Shown: positions 16,051-27,575, numbered from the stretch's first letter. The stretch: 40,748 nt of DNA from an uncultured Kiritimatiellota bacterium (GCA_934643865.1 CAKUCX010000026.1:1-40748); one strand, 5' to 3'. Made by a program: numbers and translations. The notes: generated from the letters alone by a model not told the origin.

Positions 16051-16732
16051 CATTCCTGCAATCGTATTGCCGCATGGCGGCTATAAGAAGTTAATCGTCT
16101 ACCGCAAGAGCGACGTGATTTATCAGGGCACTGTTGCATTTTGTCGCCGATTCCTGCCCGCACACGGCGACCGCACCGTCGATCAGATGACACAGGCGGC
16201 ACGGAGCTGCAAGCAGAACATCGCCGAAGGAAGCGCGGCTTCGGGAACTTCAAAGGAAACCGAGATCAAACTTACCAATGTGGCGCGGGCAACGCTCGAT
16301 GAATTGATCGAAGACTATCTCGACTGGCTCAAGTCGCATGGTTCCTCCGAATGGCCAGCCGACGACAAGCGCCGTATCGCGGCGCGTGACTTCGCGAAGG
16401 CACACGCCGACTGGCCGGATTGGAAGCCGTTCTTCGAAACGCGTCCGCCGGAAACAGTTGCCAATCTGATGCTCACCCTGTGCCATCAGACGCGCTACAT
16501 GCTTGACAGGATGATCGCCGCGCAAGAGGAGGATTTCAAGAGGCATGGTGGTGTCCGTGAACGCATGCACGCTGCGCGAACGGCGGCGCGTGGCGAAGAA
16601 TGGGACAAGAGCGTCCATTCGCGGCTCGATGCGGCGGCCGATGCCGTCGAACTCGCGGCGAGAGCCGCCGAAATCAAGCGCAAGGTCGATCAGACGGTCT
16701 GGTCAGTCAAGCGCAGAAAGGGCTGGCAATGA
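16043..16732 (+). CDS. Four-helix-bundle protein (S23/IVP-like) with suffix domain
   Basis: The 229-residue protein resembles four-helix-bundle proteins related to the 23S rRNA intervening-sequence (S23) family, in the longer version with a C-terminal suffix domain. Features: YKKLIVYRKSDVIYQGTVAF, then QAARSCKQNIAEGSAASGTSK (the conserved N-I-A-E-G segment of the family), and a helix-rich second half with HQTRYMLDRMIAAQE. The start ATG at 16043 has AAAGGAG six bases upstream and overlaps the hsdS stop by eight bases. Such proteins occur in type I restriction loci and intervening sequences, but their biochemical role is unknown. The last 60 residues are rich in Arg/Ala and may form a coiled coil. 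Confidence 0.83.
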   Translation: MSDIPAIVLPHGGYKKLIVYRKSDVIYQGTVAFCRRFLPAHGDRTVDQMTQAARSCKQNIAEGSAASGTSKETEIKLTNVARATLDELIEDYLDWLKSHGSSEWPADDKRRIAARDFAKAHADWPDWKPFFETRPPETVANLMLTLCHQTRYMLDRMIAAQEEDFKRHGGVRERMHAARTAARGEEWDKSVHSRLDAAADAVELAARAAEIKRKVDQTVWSVKRRKGWQ

Positions 16733-16953
16733 GCGGTAAGGGTTGGGGAGAACGGGACAGCCGAGACATTCGGGATGGACGGGACGTGTGCCGCAAAACA
16801 CGGGCTGTCAACCTGAGGGCGGTGAGGGTTGCCCTGTCGCGGAGGTCTCGTCTGTCTCGGCCGTCTCCTACCCTCGGCATTGCCGAGGTGCGGCGGCGAT
16901 TGATTCGACGCATGGGATCAGGTCGCGGAGGCCATTGGGAGGTGATGTCATGA
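16729..16953 (+). CDS. Questionable 74-aa ORF made largely of the repeat element
   Basis: The ATG at 16729 overlaps the previous stop (ATGA) and the stop at 16951-16953 overlaps the hsdR ATG (ATGA), so position alone suggests a coupled gene. Its sequence is mostly the inverted minisatellite (RDSRDIRDGRD, then RRSRLSRPS). This matches the repeat-derived tail of HsdS, including the shared L/C-R-A-V-R core, and no domain is recognisable. It may only keep translation running through the element into hsdR. Confidence 0.3.
   Translation: MSGKGWGERDSRDIRDGRDVCRKTRAVNLRAVRVALSRRSRLSRPSPTLGIAEVRRRLIRRMGSGRGGHWEVMS
16751..16868. repeat. Minisatellite inverted-repeat element, copy B (before hsdR)
   Basis: The left arm is AACGGGACA, GCCGAGACA, TTCGGGATG, GACGGGACG (16751-16786). 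The centre (about 46 bp) contains GAGGGCGGTGAGGG. The right arm is CCTGTCGCG, GAGGTCTCG, TCTGTCTCG, GCCGTCTCC (16833-16868). Both arms keep an exact 9-bp period and are complementary in type. The layout matches copy A with about 60% similar unit content. Confidence 0.8.
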
Positions 16954-18587
16954 TCGAGACCGAACTCCAGCACAAGGAAATCATGCCGTTCTTCTGAAGG
17001 CCGGAAGAAAGCGGCGGGCTCGGCTACCGGGAAACGGAGCCGAACATCGTCACGGACGACCTCTTCATCCCCAGCCAGCTGGCGGAGTTCGTCAAGTCTA
17101 CGGAGCCGCAGACCTGGAAATCGCTCCTGTCGAACCACCACGGGAATGAACAGGAACTCGCCCTTGCGCTCAAGGACACGATCAAGAAGGGCATTCTCGA
17201 ATCGAGCAACGTCGCGGTCTGGCTCAACGCGCACAAGACCATCACGTTCGAGGGCGAGACCGTGCCGCTCTATCTGGTCAGCGGGACGGAACTCGGCGGG
17301 GATGTCGACTTCAGGAAGAACATCTTCGCCGCGGTCGAGGAGATGCCGCACAAAGTGAAATGCGACGGCGTGACGCTCCAGAACCTGCGTCCCGACATCT
17401 CGTTCTTCCTCAATGGCATCTTCATCGGCTACATGGAGCTCAAGAGCGTCACCAACGGACAGACGGCCAGGGCGCAGGGGCGCGGCAAGGTCATCGGCGA
17501 CTACCTCGAGTGCGTCAAGAGGATGGCCGAACGCGCCAAGGCGCATCCCGCCGCGCTCGCCTACCGGCGCGAAACGCTCTGGATGTTCGAGAAGGGCATC
17601 CACCTCACGACGACGGACGTGAACGAGACCTACGTCATCCGGTCGATCGGCCTGTTCTTCGACGACGCCATCAAGGGGTTCGCAGATAACGCGGCCAGCA
17701 TCACGCAGCTCAAGCCCGACATCGAAAAGGCGTTCAAGCCCTATCCGATCACAAGCGAGCTACTGTCGAACAAGCAGCGCTTCGTCGAGGTGATGCACGC
17801 GCTCTACTCCAAGAAGATGATCGAGCGCGAAATCCTCTACTACAACTTCCTGCAGTACAAGTACAAGGACGAAGGCAAGGGCAAGAAGAAGCACAAAGTG
17901 CGCATCAGCCATCGTGGCACGCTCATCTCGCCGCGCCCCAAGCAGAAGTTCGGCTGCGACGTGTTCACGCTGGCGCATCGGCTGATTGCCGCGTTCGGCG
18001 GGACGGGACATCTCGTCCGCGCCGAACTCTCGACCCTCAAGCGGCAGATCGAAGTGTACAACGAGCAGCACCCCGACGCGAAGATCCTCGGCATCGGCGA
18101 GGCCAAGCGGATGGAACTCGCGGCGGCGTTCGAGCTGGTGCGCCGCGAGTACGCCGGACGCGATGACGACGAACGCAAACTGGACGTAACGAAGGTCGAG
18201 AACCGCTATCGCATCTTCCGGCGTGTGCTTCGCCCGGACGATCGGCAGGAGAACTTCTGCGTGCTGGTGCTTGACACGAAGATGCACCCGCTCACCGATC
18301 CGTTCGTCGTCTTCCGCGGCACGATGGATCGGACGATGGTGCATCCGAGAGAAGTCTTCCAGGAGGCCGTCCGCTGGGGCGCACACGCCATCATGGTCGC
18401 GCACAACCACCCGTCCGGCGATCCGCAGCCGGGCAAGGCGGACATCGAGACGACCCAGACGCTCCTCAAGGCGTCGAAGCTCCTGTCGATACCGCTTCTT
18501 GACCACCTCGTCCTCGGCGCAGTCGATGCCGCTGGAGGCAAGGGATATGTTTCCATGCGCGAAAGCGGAATCGTGAGCTTCAAGTGA
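16950..18587 (+). pseudogene. hsdR: Broken hsdR: N-terminal nuclease part fused in frame to RadC, with early stop
   Basis: Translation from ATG 16950 gives MIETELQHKEIMPFF and then TGA (16995-16997), after which the same frame stays open to 18587. The first part is the HsdR N-terminal nuclease domain, with the PD-...-ELK signature in RPDISFFLNGIFIGYMELK (plus-strand 17388-17444) and the conserved SPRPKQKFGCD segment that normally precedes the helicase. Near 17958 the sequence switches directly to a RadC protein: DVFTLAHRLIAAFGG, an HhH-like GIGEAKRMELAAA, and the JAB/MPN metal-binding motif HNHPSGD (codons at about 18402-18422). All helicase and C-terminal parts of HsdR are missing. A GTG at 17262 could in principle start a 441-residue chimera. 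Restriction activity is not expected. A deletion joining hsdR to a neighbouring radC is the simplest origin. Confidence 0.82.
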
Positions 18588-18603
18588 AGGGAAGGTCTAC
18601 ATT

Positions 18604-18620
18604 TGGGCAACCATTGCCCA
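18604..18620. terminator. Perfect hairpin after the hsdR-radC remnant
   Basis: TGGGCAA-CCA-TTGCCCA is a perfect 7-bp inverted repeat 17 bp after the stop. No U-run follows, so it may be a weak or factor-dependent terminator. Confidence 0.35.
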
Positions 18621-18639
18621 TTGCTTAGGTCGGCTGTCG

Positions 18640-18918
18640 GCTGTTTTTGACATCATTGTTAATTACGGGTCGGACACATTCTATTTCGCTTTTGAAACGT
18701 TGGTCTGGCAAGATGAGGATATGAGTGGCGTTCCGCAGACAGAGTATGGCTGGGTGAATATCAGCGTCGCGGCAGGCGAATTGTCTGTCGTGGATTCTGC
18801 GATGGGATTGAACGGATCGCCAATGATTGTAGGCGGTGGTGCAATCCCGGAACCGACTTCTGGCGTGCTGCTTGTGCTGGGGTTTGCGGCTCTGGCTCTG
18901 ACGAGAAAAGTCAGATGA
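18640..18918 (+). pseudogene. 3' remnant of a PEP-CTERM sorted protein gene
   Basis: The open frame reads SAVFDIIVNYGSDTFYFAFE, then GWVNISVAAGELSVVDSAM and GSPMIVGGGA, ending in a full PEP-CTERM signal: IPEP, a hydrophobic segment (about 18 residues) and a basic end (TRKVR). There is no plausible start codon with a ribosome binding site and no signal peptide. The frame simply runs back into the sequence after hsdR-radC and is closed at 18574. It is therefore the last 90 or so residues of an exported protein whose 5' part is gone, which marks a probable breakpoint at the right edge of the island. The limit at 18640 is approximate. Confidence 0.75.
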
Positions 18919-19103
18919 ACATCCCACTCCACATCTAGGTCTGATACGGAAGTGATCGTCAATCCCGGACCCTAACAGAGACTCTCACTTGGATTGGGGT
19001 ACATTGTGTTCGCATCCATAGCGGTTGAGATCGAGAAGCGGTATCATTTGGGATCTTCAGTTCCTCCCCGATCTGGTTTGCGCAAGTGGCGTGCAGGGAC
19101 CCT

Positions 19104-20054
19104 TCACACCCGCCATCGCGCGAGCCGCCGCCGGACCTTGAACCAGAGCTCGCTCCACCGCGCCGTCGCGCGGTTGAACGCGAGGCGGTCGCGCCGGAGC
19201 GAGGGCGGCACGGCGCCCGGAAGCTCCAGCTTCCCGTCGACGGCCCAGGCCACCGTCGAGACGACCGTCTCGATGTGCCGCGCCGCGCGCGGCGTCCACC
19301 CTTCCCAGGGCTTCGGGCGGCCGATGAAGTGGAGGTAGAGCCGCTCAGGATCGCGGTCGAGCCCGTACGTCTCCGTCACCTGCGGCGCGCCCGGCAGGAA
19401 GGCGAGGCAGGCGTTGAGGCACGACTCGTCGAGCTGGTGGTAGCTGGCGAGCGAGCGGTCGACGACGCCGACGTCCCCCTTCGGGAGGCGCATCATGAGC
19501 GCGTGCCAGACGCGCAGGAACCGCTCCTCGGCGCGCGCGAGCGACAGGTAGCAGGCCGAGCAGGAGCGGAACGCCGCGACGTCCGCCGCCGTCACCTCGG
19601 GAATCGCCGCCGCGTCCAGCCCGGCCGCCGCCGCCACGTCCCGGCGCCACGCCAGCAGGATGCGCGCGAGATCATGGCCCTTCGGGAACGCGCCCGGCAT
19701 CTCGGCCGCGCTCCGGCGGCGGACGCGGATCGCGCGGGCGTCCGGCGGCGGCAGGAGCGCGGAGCAGTTGCCCTTGAACATCGCGTCCGAGTCGGCCCAC
19801 GTCACGTAGTCCGACTCCGCCGCGAGCATGACCTCGGCCTTGTGGCAGGTGAGCGAGCGGTCGGCGTGGCCGAGGTCCAGGAACGCGACGTTCCCGAACT
19901 GCTCCAGCACGCGGCGGTCGCGCGCCGTGAAGCCCTTGGCGCCGACGAGGACCGGCTCGTCCATGCCGAAGCGGCGCATCGAGGCGACGAGCAGGAAAAG
20001 CCCCCACAGGTAGTTGGGGTCGCCGGCGGTGCAGATGGTGTTACGCGTGGTCAT
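19104..20054 (-). CDS. Glycosyltransferase-like protein (nucleotide-sugar transferase fold)
   Basis: From the start at 20054 the product is 316 residues (MTTRNTICTAGDPNYLWGLF); longer in-frame readings add a low-complexity Arg/Ser-rich stretch that overlaps the upstream gene. An N-terminal GT-A-like fold is suggested by the alternating strands LVASMRRFGM, PVLVGAKGFT and DYVTWADSDAMFKGN, where D-S-D at 88-90 is a candidate metal-binding DxD motif. The C-terminal 40 residues are strongly basic, suggesting membrane association. It probably transfers a sugar in surface-glycan synthesis; donor and acceptor are unknown. It is the last gene of the minus-strand run and lies 97 bp after mrp. The ribosome binding site is weak. 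Confidence 0.65.
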   Translation of the reverse strand: MTTRNTICTAGDPNYLWGLFLLVASMRRFGMDEPVLVGAKGFTARDRRVLEQFGNVAFLDLGHADRSLTCHKAEVMLAAESDYVTWADSDAMFKGNCSALLPPPDARAIRVRRRSAAEMPGAFPKGHDLARILLAWRRDVAAAAGLDAAAIPEVTAADVAAFRSCSACYLSLARAEERFLRVWHALMMRLPKGDVGVVDRSLASYHQLDESCLNACLAFLPGAPQVTETYGLDRDPERLYLHFIGRPKPWEGWTPRAARHIETVVSTVAWAVDGKLELPGAVPPSLRRDRLAFNRATARWSELWFKVRRRLARWRV

Positions 20055-20151
20055 GCCTTCATAGAGGTTTCGGAATCCCTGCCGATCGCGACCTGTGCGT
20101 CGTGTTGAGCCGTCCCGCCTTCGCCTCGGCGCGCGCGAGTCCCTGCGCGCG

Positions 20152-20979
20152 TCAATCGAGGAGGGCGTCGACGAGCGGGGCGAGGTCGGGGCAGGCAAGC
20201 GTCTCGACGGCGCCCTGGTCGACGGCGGCGGCGTAGGAGGGGTCGATCGGCAGACGGCACGCGACCGGGATGCGGTGCCGGGCCGCGAGGTCGTCCACGC
20301 GGCTCGGCCCGAAGATCTCCAGCCTCTTCCCGCAGTCGGGGCACGTGAAGAAACTCATGTTCTCGACGAGGCCGAGGACCTTCTTCTCCAGCATCTCCGC
20401 CATGCGCACGCTCTTCTCCACGATCATGCCCACGAGTTCCTGCGGCGAGGCGACGACGACGACGCCGTCCACGGGCAGGCTCTGGAAGACCGTGAGCGGC
20501 ACGTCGCCCGTCCCCGGAGGCATGTCGACGAACATGATGTCCACGTCGTCCCAGAAGACGTCCGTCCAGAACTGCTTCACCGCCCCGGCGATCACCGGGC
20601 CGCGCCACACGACGGGATCGCCCGGGTTCTCCACGAGGATGTTCAGGGACATGATGCGCACGCCGCCCTTCGAGACGCACGGCTTGATGCCGTTCGGGCC
20701 GTTGACCGTGCCGCCCGAAATGCCGAACGCGCGGGGGATCGACGGCCCCGTGATGTCCGCGTCCAGAATCGCCGTCCTGCGCCCGCGCTTCGCCGCCTCG
20801 GCTGCGAGCAGGGACGTGACGAGGCTCTTCCCCACGCCGCCCTTGCCGCTCGCCACGGCGACCACCTTGCCCACGCGCGACCACGGATTGAGCTTCGCCC
20901 GGAAATCCGGCTTGCCGCCCTCTCGCTCCGAGCAGCTCTTGCCGCAGTTTTCGCAGTCATGCGTACAGTTTTCCGACAT
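20152..20979 (-). CDS. mrp: Mrp/NBP35-family P-loop ATPase, iron-sulfur cluster carrier
   Basis: The start at 20979 (AAAGGA nine bases upstream) gives 275 residues; a Met two codons earlier (20985) is equally possible. An N-terminal Cys cluster (C5, C9, C12, C16: CTHDCENCGKSC) is followed by the deviant Walker A GKGGVGKS (45-52) and ILDADITGPS. VDMPPGTGD (151-159) is a Walker B, and CPDC (213-216) is the motif that binds the bridging Fe-S cluster in Mrp/NBP35 dimers. The family assembles and transfers [4Fe-4S] clusters in the cytoplasm. The N-terminal four-Cys group is reminiscent of NBP35 proteins. The gene follows glnN by 35 bp in the same transcriptional direction. Confidence 0.92.
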   Translation of the reverse strand: MSENCTHDCENCGKSCSEREGGKPDFRAKLNPWSRVGKVVAVASGKGGVGKSLVTSLLAAEAAKRGRRTAILDADITGPSIPRAFGISGGTVNGPNGIKPCVSKGGVRIMSLNILVENPGDPVVWRGPVIAGAVKQFWTDVFWDDVDIMFVDMPPGTGDVPLTVFQSLPVDGVVVVASPQELVGMIVEKSVRMAEMLEKKVLGLVENMSFFTCPDCGKRLEIFGPSRVDDLAARHRIPVACRLPIDPSYAAAVDQGAVETLACPDLAPLVDALLD

Positions 20980-21014
20980 GTCCATCCATCCTTTCTTCCA
21001 TTTCCCCGAACACA

Positions 21015-23156
21015 TCAGTAGATGAAGAGCATCTCGCGGTACTTCGGGAGCGGCCAGCGGCCGTCGTCCACGAGGTATTCGAGCGCGTCGACCGTACGGC
21101 GCAGATCCGCCATCGCGGCGATCTGCGCGGCGGCGGCGCCCTTGGCGAGCGCCTTGTCGAGCCGCTCGCACTTGACGTGCAGGTCGTCGAGCCCGGCCCC
21201 GAGCTTGAGCGAAAGCGCCTTGAGGCCCGTCACGCCCACCTTGAGGCCGTCCTTCTTCGCGAGCGAGATCGCCGTCGCGAGCTTCGAGAACTCGTCCGCG
21301 ACAACGGGGCGGATCATCGAACGCGCGATCTCAAGGGCGACGCCGCCCTCGATGCGGATGCGCCGCCCGTAGTCCTCCAGGGCGATCTCGTGGCGGCTCT
21401 CAAGCTCCGCGCGCGTGAGGACGCCGTACTTCTCGAAGAGCGCCTGGTTGGCCGGGACGCGCAGGGCCTCGATGGCGGCGGGCGTGTCGACGAGGTTGGG
21501 CAGCCCGCGCCGGGCGGCCTCCTTCGGCCAGTCCGCCGAGTAGCCGTCGCCGCTGAAGAGGACGCGTCGGTGCTTGCGGATGAGGCGCTGCAGGAGCTTC
21601 TGGAGGTTCGCGTTGAAGTCGCCCGGCATCGCCTCGATCTTGTCGGAGATCGCGTCCATCGACGCCGCGACGATCGTGTTGAGCACCATCTGGTTCATCG
21701 CGCAGCTGTGCGACGAGCCGGGGGCGCGGAACTCGAACTTGTTGCCCGTGAAGGCGAACGGCGAGGTGCGGTTGCGGTCTGTCGTGTCGGGCGGCAGGGG
21801 CGGCAGCGTGTCGACGCCGACCTTGAGGCGCGCGCGCCCGGAGGTCTTCTCGGCCTTGCCCGTCTCGATCTCGCGCATGACAGCTGAGAGTTCGTCGCCG
21901 AGGAAGACCGAGATGATCGCGGGCGGCGCCTCGTTCGCGCCGAGGCGGTGGTCGTTGCCCGCGCCGGCCGTCGCCGCGCGCAGGAGGTCGGCGTGCAGGT
22001 CGATCGCGCGGATGACGGCGGAGAGGACCGTCAGGAAGATCGCGTTCTCCTTCGGGTTCGAGCCGGGGTTGAGCAGGTTGCGCCCACCGTAGGCGATCGA
22101 CCAGTTGCAGTGCTTGCCGCTGCCGTTCACGCCCGCGAAGGGCTTTTCGTGGAGGAGGCAGACGAGCCCGTTGCGCTCCGCCGCCTGGCGCAGCGTCTCC
22201 ATGACGAGCATGTTGTGGTCGACGGCGAGGTTGAGGTCCTCGAACGTCGGCGCGAGTTCGAACTGGGCGGGCGCGGCCTCGTTGTGGCGCGTCTTCGCTG
22301 GGATGCCGAGGCGCCAGAGGCGGTCCTCCACCTCGCTCATGAACTTGAGCACGCGCGGGCGGATCGAGCCGAAGTAGTGGTCGTCGAGCTGCTGGTGCTT
22401 CGCCGGCGCGGCGCCGAAGACCGTGCGTCCCGTCTGGAGGAGGTCGGGCCGCAGGAAGTAGAAGTTGCGGTCGACGAGGAAGTACTCCTGCTCCGCGCCG
22501 AGCGTGACGGAGACGTGCGCGTCCGGCAGGCCGAAGTGCGCGAGGAGGCGCCGCGTCGCCTTCGTGAGAGCCTGCACGGAGCGGAGGAGCGGCGTCTTCG
22601 CGTCGAGCGCCTCGCCCGTGTAGGAGCGGAACGCCGTCGGGATGCACAAGGTCGCGCCGTTCGCGTGGCGCTTGATGAAGGCGGGGCTCGTGGGGTCCCA
22701 GCTCGTGTAGCCGCGCGCCTCGAACGTGGAGCGCAGGCCGCCGGACGGGAAGCTCGACGCATCCGTCTCGCCGCCGATGAGATTCCTGCCGCTGAAGCGC
22801 TGGACGGCCTGCGCCGGCCCCGCCGGCTCCAGGAAGGCGTCATGCTTCTCGGCCGTGCCGCCCGTCAAGGGCTGGAACCAGTGGGTGAAGTGCGTCGCGC
22901 CCTTCGCGAGCGCCCAGTCCTTCATCGCGTGCGCGACGTCGTCGGCGATGGAGGGGTCGAGCGGCTGGCCGTCGTTGACGGTCGCGAGCAGCTTGGCGGC
23001 GGTCGCCTTGGGGAGCGAGGCGCGGATCTCCTTCTCGCCGAAGACGTCCTCGCCGTAGGTGTCAAGGGACGTGTCGGGCGGCAGGGCGGCGACGGGCGCC
23101 GCCGGAATGCGGGCGGCGATCGCGTCGACGGCGTGGATGCGGTTGTTCGCGTTCAT
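21015..23156 (-). CDS. glnN: Type III glutamine synthetase
   Basis: The 713-residue length and motifs fit GSIII. FTHWFQPLTGGTAEKHDAFL lies near 87-106, RSTFEARGYTSWDP and TLGAEQEYFLVDR precede the catalytic centre, NGSGKHCNWSIAYG is the ammonia/glutamate-site segment, and RLGANEAPPAIISVFLG is the GSIII version of the N-E-A-P motif. It makes glutamine from glutamate, ammonia and ATP in the cytoplasm; GSIII forms dodecamers and is common in Bacteroidota and PVC bacteria. It starts 6 bp after the secA stop, so translation is probably coupled. No PII or GlnR-type site was seen, and it likely shares the housekeeping operon promoter. Confidence 0.95.
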   Translation of the reverse strand: MNANNRIHAVDAIAARIPAAPVAALPPDTSLDTYGEDVFGEKEIRASLPKATAAKLLATVNDGQPLDPSIADDVAHAMKDWALAKGATHFTHWFQPLTGGTAEKHDAFLEPAGPAQAVQRFSGRNLIGGETDASSFPSGGLRSTFEARGYTSWDPTSPAFIKRHANGATLCIPTAFRSYTGEALDAKTPLLRSVQALTKATRRLLAHFGLPDAHVSVTLGAEQEYFLVDRNFYFLRPDLLQTGRTVFGAAPAKHQQLDDHYFGSIRPRVLKFMSEVEDRLWRLGIPAKTRHNEAAPAQFELAPTFEDLNLAVDHNMLVMETLRQAAERNGLVCLLHEKPFAGVNGSGKHCNWSIAYGGRNLLNPGSNPKENAIFLTVLSAVIRAIDLHADLLRAATAGAGNDHRLGANEAPPAIISVFLGDELSAVMREIETGKAEKTSGRARLKVGVDTLPPLPPDTTDRNRTSPFAFTGNKFEFRAPGSSHSCAMNQMVLNTIVAASMDAISDKIEAMPGDFNANLQKLLQRLIRKHRRVLFSGDGYSADWPKEAARRGLPNLVDTPAAIEALRVPANQALFEKYGVLTRAELESRHEIALEDYGRRIRIEGGVALEIARSMIRPVVADEFSKLATAISLAKKDGLKVGVTGLKALSLKLGAGLDDLHVKCERLDKALAKGAAAAQIAAMADLRRTVDALEYLVDDGRWPLPKYREMLFIY

Positions 23157-23162
23157 GGCGCC

Positions 23163-26282
<3,120 letters not shown>

Positions 26283-26312
26283 GGTGTCGTCTCGTGCGGT
26301 GGGTGGGTGGGG

Positions 26313-27575
26313 TCAGCGGACGCGGAGGAGGAAGTGGTTCTTCTTGCCGCTGCGGAGGACGGCGACGCGGCCCTCCACGAGGTCGGCCTCGGCGAAGGCG
26401 CGCGCGGCGTCCGCCTTCGCGCCGTTGAGCGAGAGCCCGCCCTGCTGCGCCATCCGGCGCGCCTCGCCGTTCGACTTGAACATGCCCGCCTGGGCGGCCA
26501 CGGCCCAGACGGGCTTGCCCACGACGTCCGCCCGCGCGCACGCGGCGCTCTTCACGTCCTTGAAGATCGTCTCCAGCTCGTCCGCGCCCTTCCCGGCGAC
26601 GTCCCCGCCGAAGAGCGCCTGCGTCGCGCCGCGCGCGGTCTCCAGCCCCGCCGCGCCGTGGACGAGCGCCGTCACCTCCTCGGCGAGCGCCTTCTGCGGG
26701 ATGCGCGCCTCGGGGTCCGCCTTCATCCGCCGCTCCAGCTCGGCGATCTCCCCGAGCGGCCGGAGCGAGAAGACCTTCAGGTAGCGGATCACGTCCGCGT
26801 CGGCGGAGCGCAGGAAGAACTGGTACCAGTCGTAGACGGAGGTCTTCTCCGCGCTCATGAACATGGCGTTGCCCTCGCTCTTGCCGAACTTCTTCCCCGT
26901 CCCGTCGAGGAGGAGCGGGAACGTGAGGCCGTAGACGGTGCGCCCGCGCATCTTGCGCACGAGGTCCGTGCCCGCCGTGATGTTGCCCCACTGGTCCGCG
27001 CCGCCCACCTCCATCGTGCAGCCGTAGGCGTCGTAGAGGTGCAGGAAGTCGTTCCCCTGCAGGATCTGGTAGCTGAACTCGGTGAACGTGAGCGCGCCCT
27101 CGCTCGCCTCCAGGCGCTTCTTCACGCTCTCCTTGGCGAGCATCTGCGGCACACGGAAGTTGACCGCGACGTCGCGCAGGAACGCGATCGCGCTCAGGCC
27201 CGCGTACCATTCGTAGTTGTCCACCATCCGCGCCGCGTTGGGGCCGTCGAAGTCGAGGATGCGCGCCAGGTTCTCGCGGATGCCCTTCTTGTTCTCCGCC
27301 ACCTGCTCGACCGTGAGCATGTTACGCTCCGCGCTCTTGCCGCTCGGGTCGCCGATGAGGCCCGTCGCGCCGCCCACGAGGGCGATCACGCGGTGCCCCG
27401 CGAGCTGGAGGCGGCGCAGCATCATGATGGAGACGAGGTTGCCCGCCTGCAGCGAACTCGCCGACGGGTCGAAGCCGCAGTAGATCGTCTGCGGCGTCTC
27501 CAGCATCTTCTCGATTTCGGGGTCCGACACGGCCTGCACGAGCCCGCGCGCCACCAGTTCCTGAAACAGCGTCAT
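26313..27575 (-). CDS. tyrS: Tyrosyl-tRNA synthetase
   Basis: The start at 27575 has AGGAAAAGAA directly upstream and gives 420 residues. It is a class I synthetase: YCGFDPSASSLQAGNLVSIM (32-51) holds the HIGH region, VGGATGLIGDPSGK and the tyrosine-binding QGNDFLHLYDAYG follow, then GGADQWGNIT. KKFGKS (228-233) is the KMSKS equivalent, and an S4 RNA-binding domain occupies about the last 65 residues. The HIGH box reads QAGN, so both histidines are replaced (H-x-G-N versions exist in other TyrRS; Gln at the first position is less usual). It charges tRNA-Tyr and heads the run tyrS-secA-glnN-mrp. No T-box was found in its leader. Confidence 0.95.
   Translation of the reverse strand: MTLFQELVARGLVQAVSDPEIEKMLETPQTIYCGFDPSASSLQAGNLVSIMMLRRLQLAGHRVIALVGGATGLIGDPSGKSAERNMLTVEQVAENKKGIRENLARILDFDGPNAARMVDNYEWYAGLSAIAFLRDVAVNFRVPQMLAKESVKKRLEASEGALTFTEFSYQILQGNDFLHLYDAYGCTMEVGGADQWGNITAGTDLVRKMRGRTVYGLTFPLLLDGTGKKFGKSEGNAMFMSAEKTSVYDWYQFFLRSADADVIRYLKVFSLRPLGEIAELERRMKADPEARIPQKALAEEVTALVHGAAGLETARGATQALFGGDVAGKGADELETIFKDVKSAACARADVVGKPVWAVAAQAGMFKSNGEARRMAQQGGLSLNGAKADAARAFAEADLVEGRVAVLRSGKKNHFLLRVR

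Noticed and set aside
14732..16868. The 9-bp arrays as a CRISPR array
   Set aside because: Units are 9 bp, contiguous and without spacers, and no cas genes are present.
16950..17000. TGA in hsdR as selenocysteine or a recoded sense codon
   Set aside because: No SECIS-like hairpin is evident directly after it, and TGA ends many other genes here (for example hsdM and the four-helix-bundle gene).
17998..18015. A further copy of the GGGAC minisatellite at GGCGGGACGGGACAT
   Set aside because: Only one and a half units, no 9-bp period and no inverted partner; chance in GC-rich coding DNA.
18588..19103. Right attachment site matching the tRNA-Ser 3' end
   Set aside because: I looked for the T-arm and acceptor sequence by eye and found no copy; CTCCCC near 19066 is too short.
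18994..19338. A 114-codon plus-strand frame next to the glycosyltransferase
   Set aside because: Mostly antisense to the glycosyltransferase 3' end, Arg-rich, no ribosome binding site.
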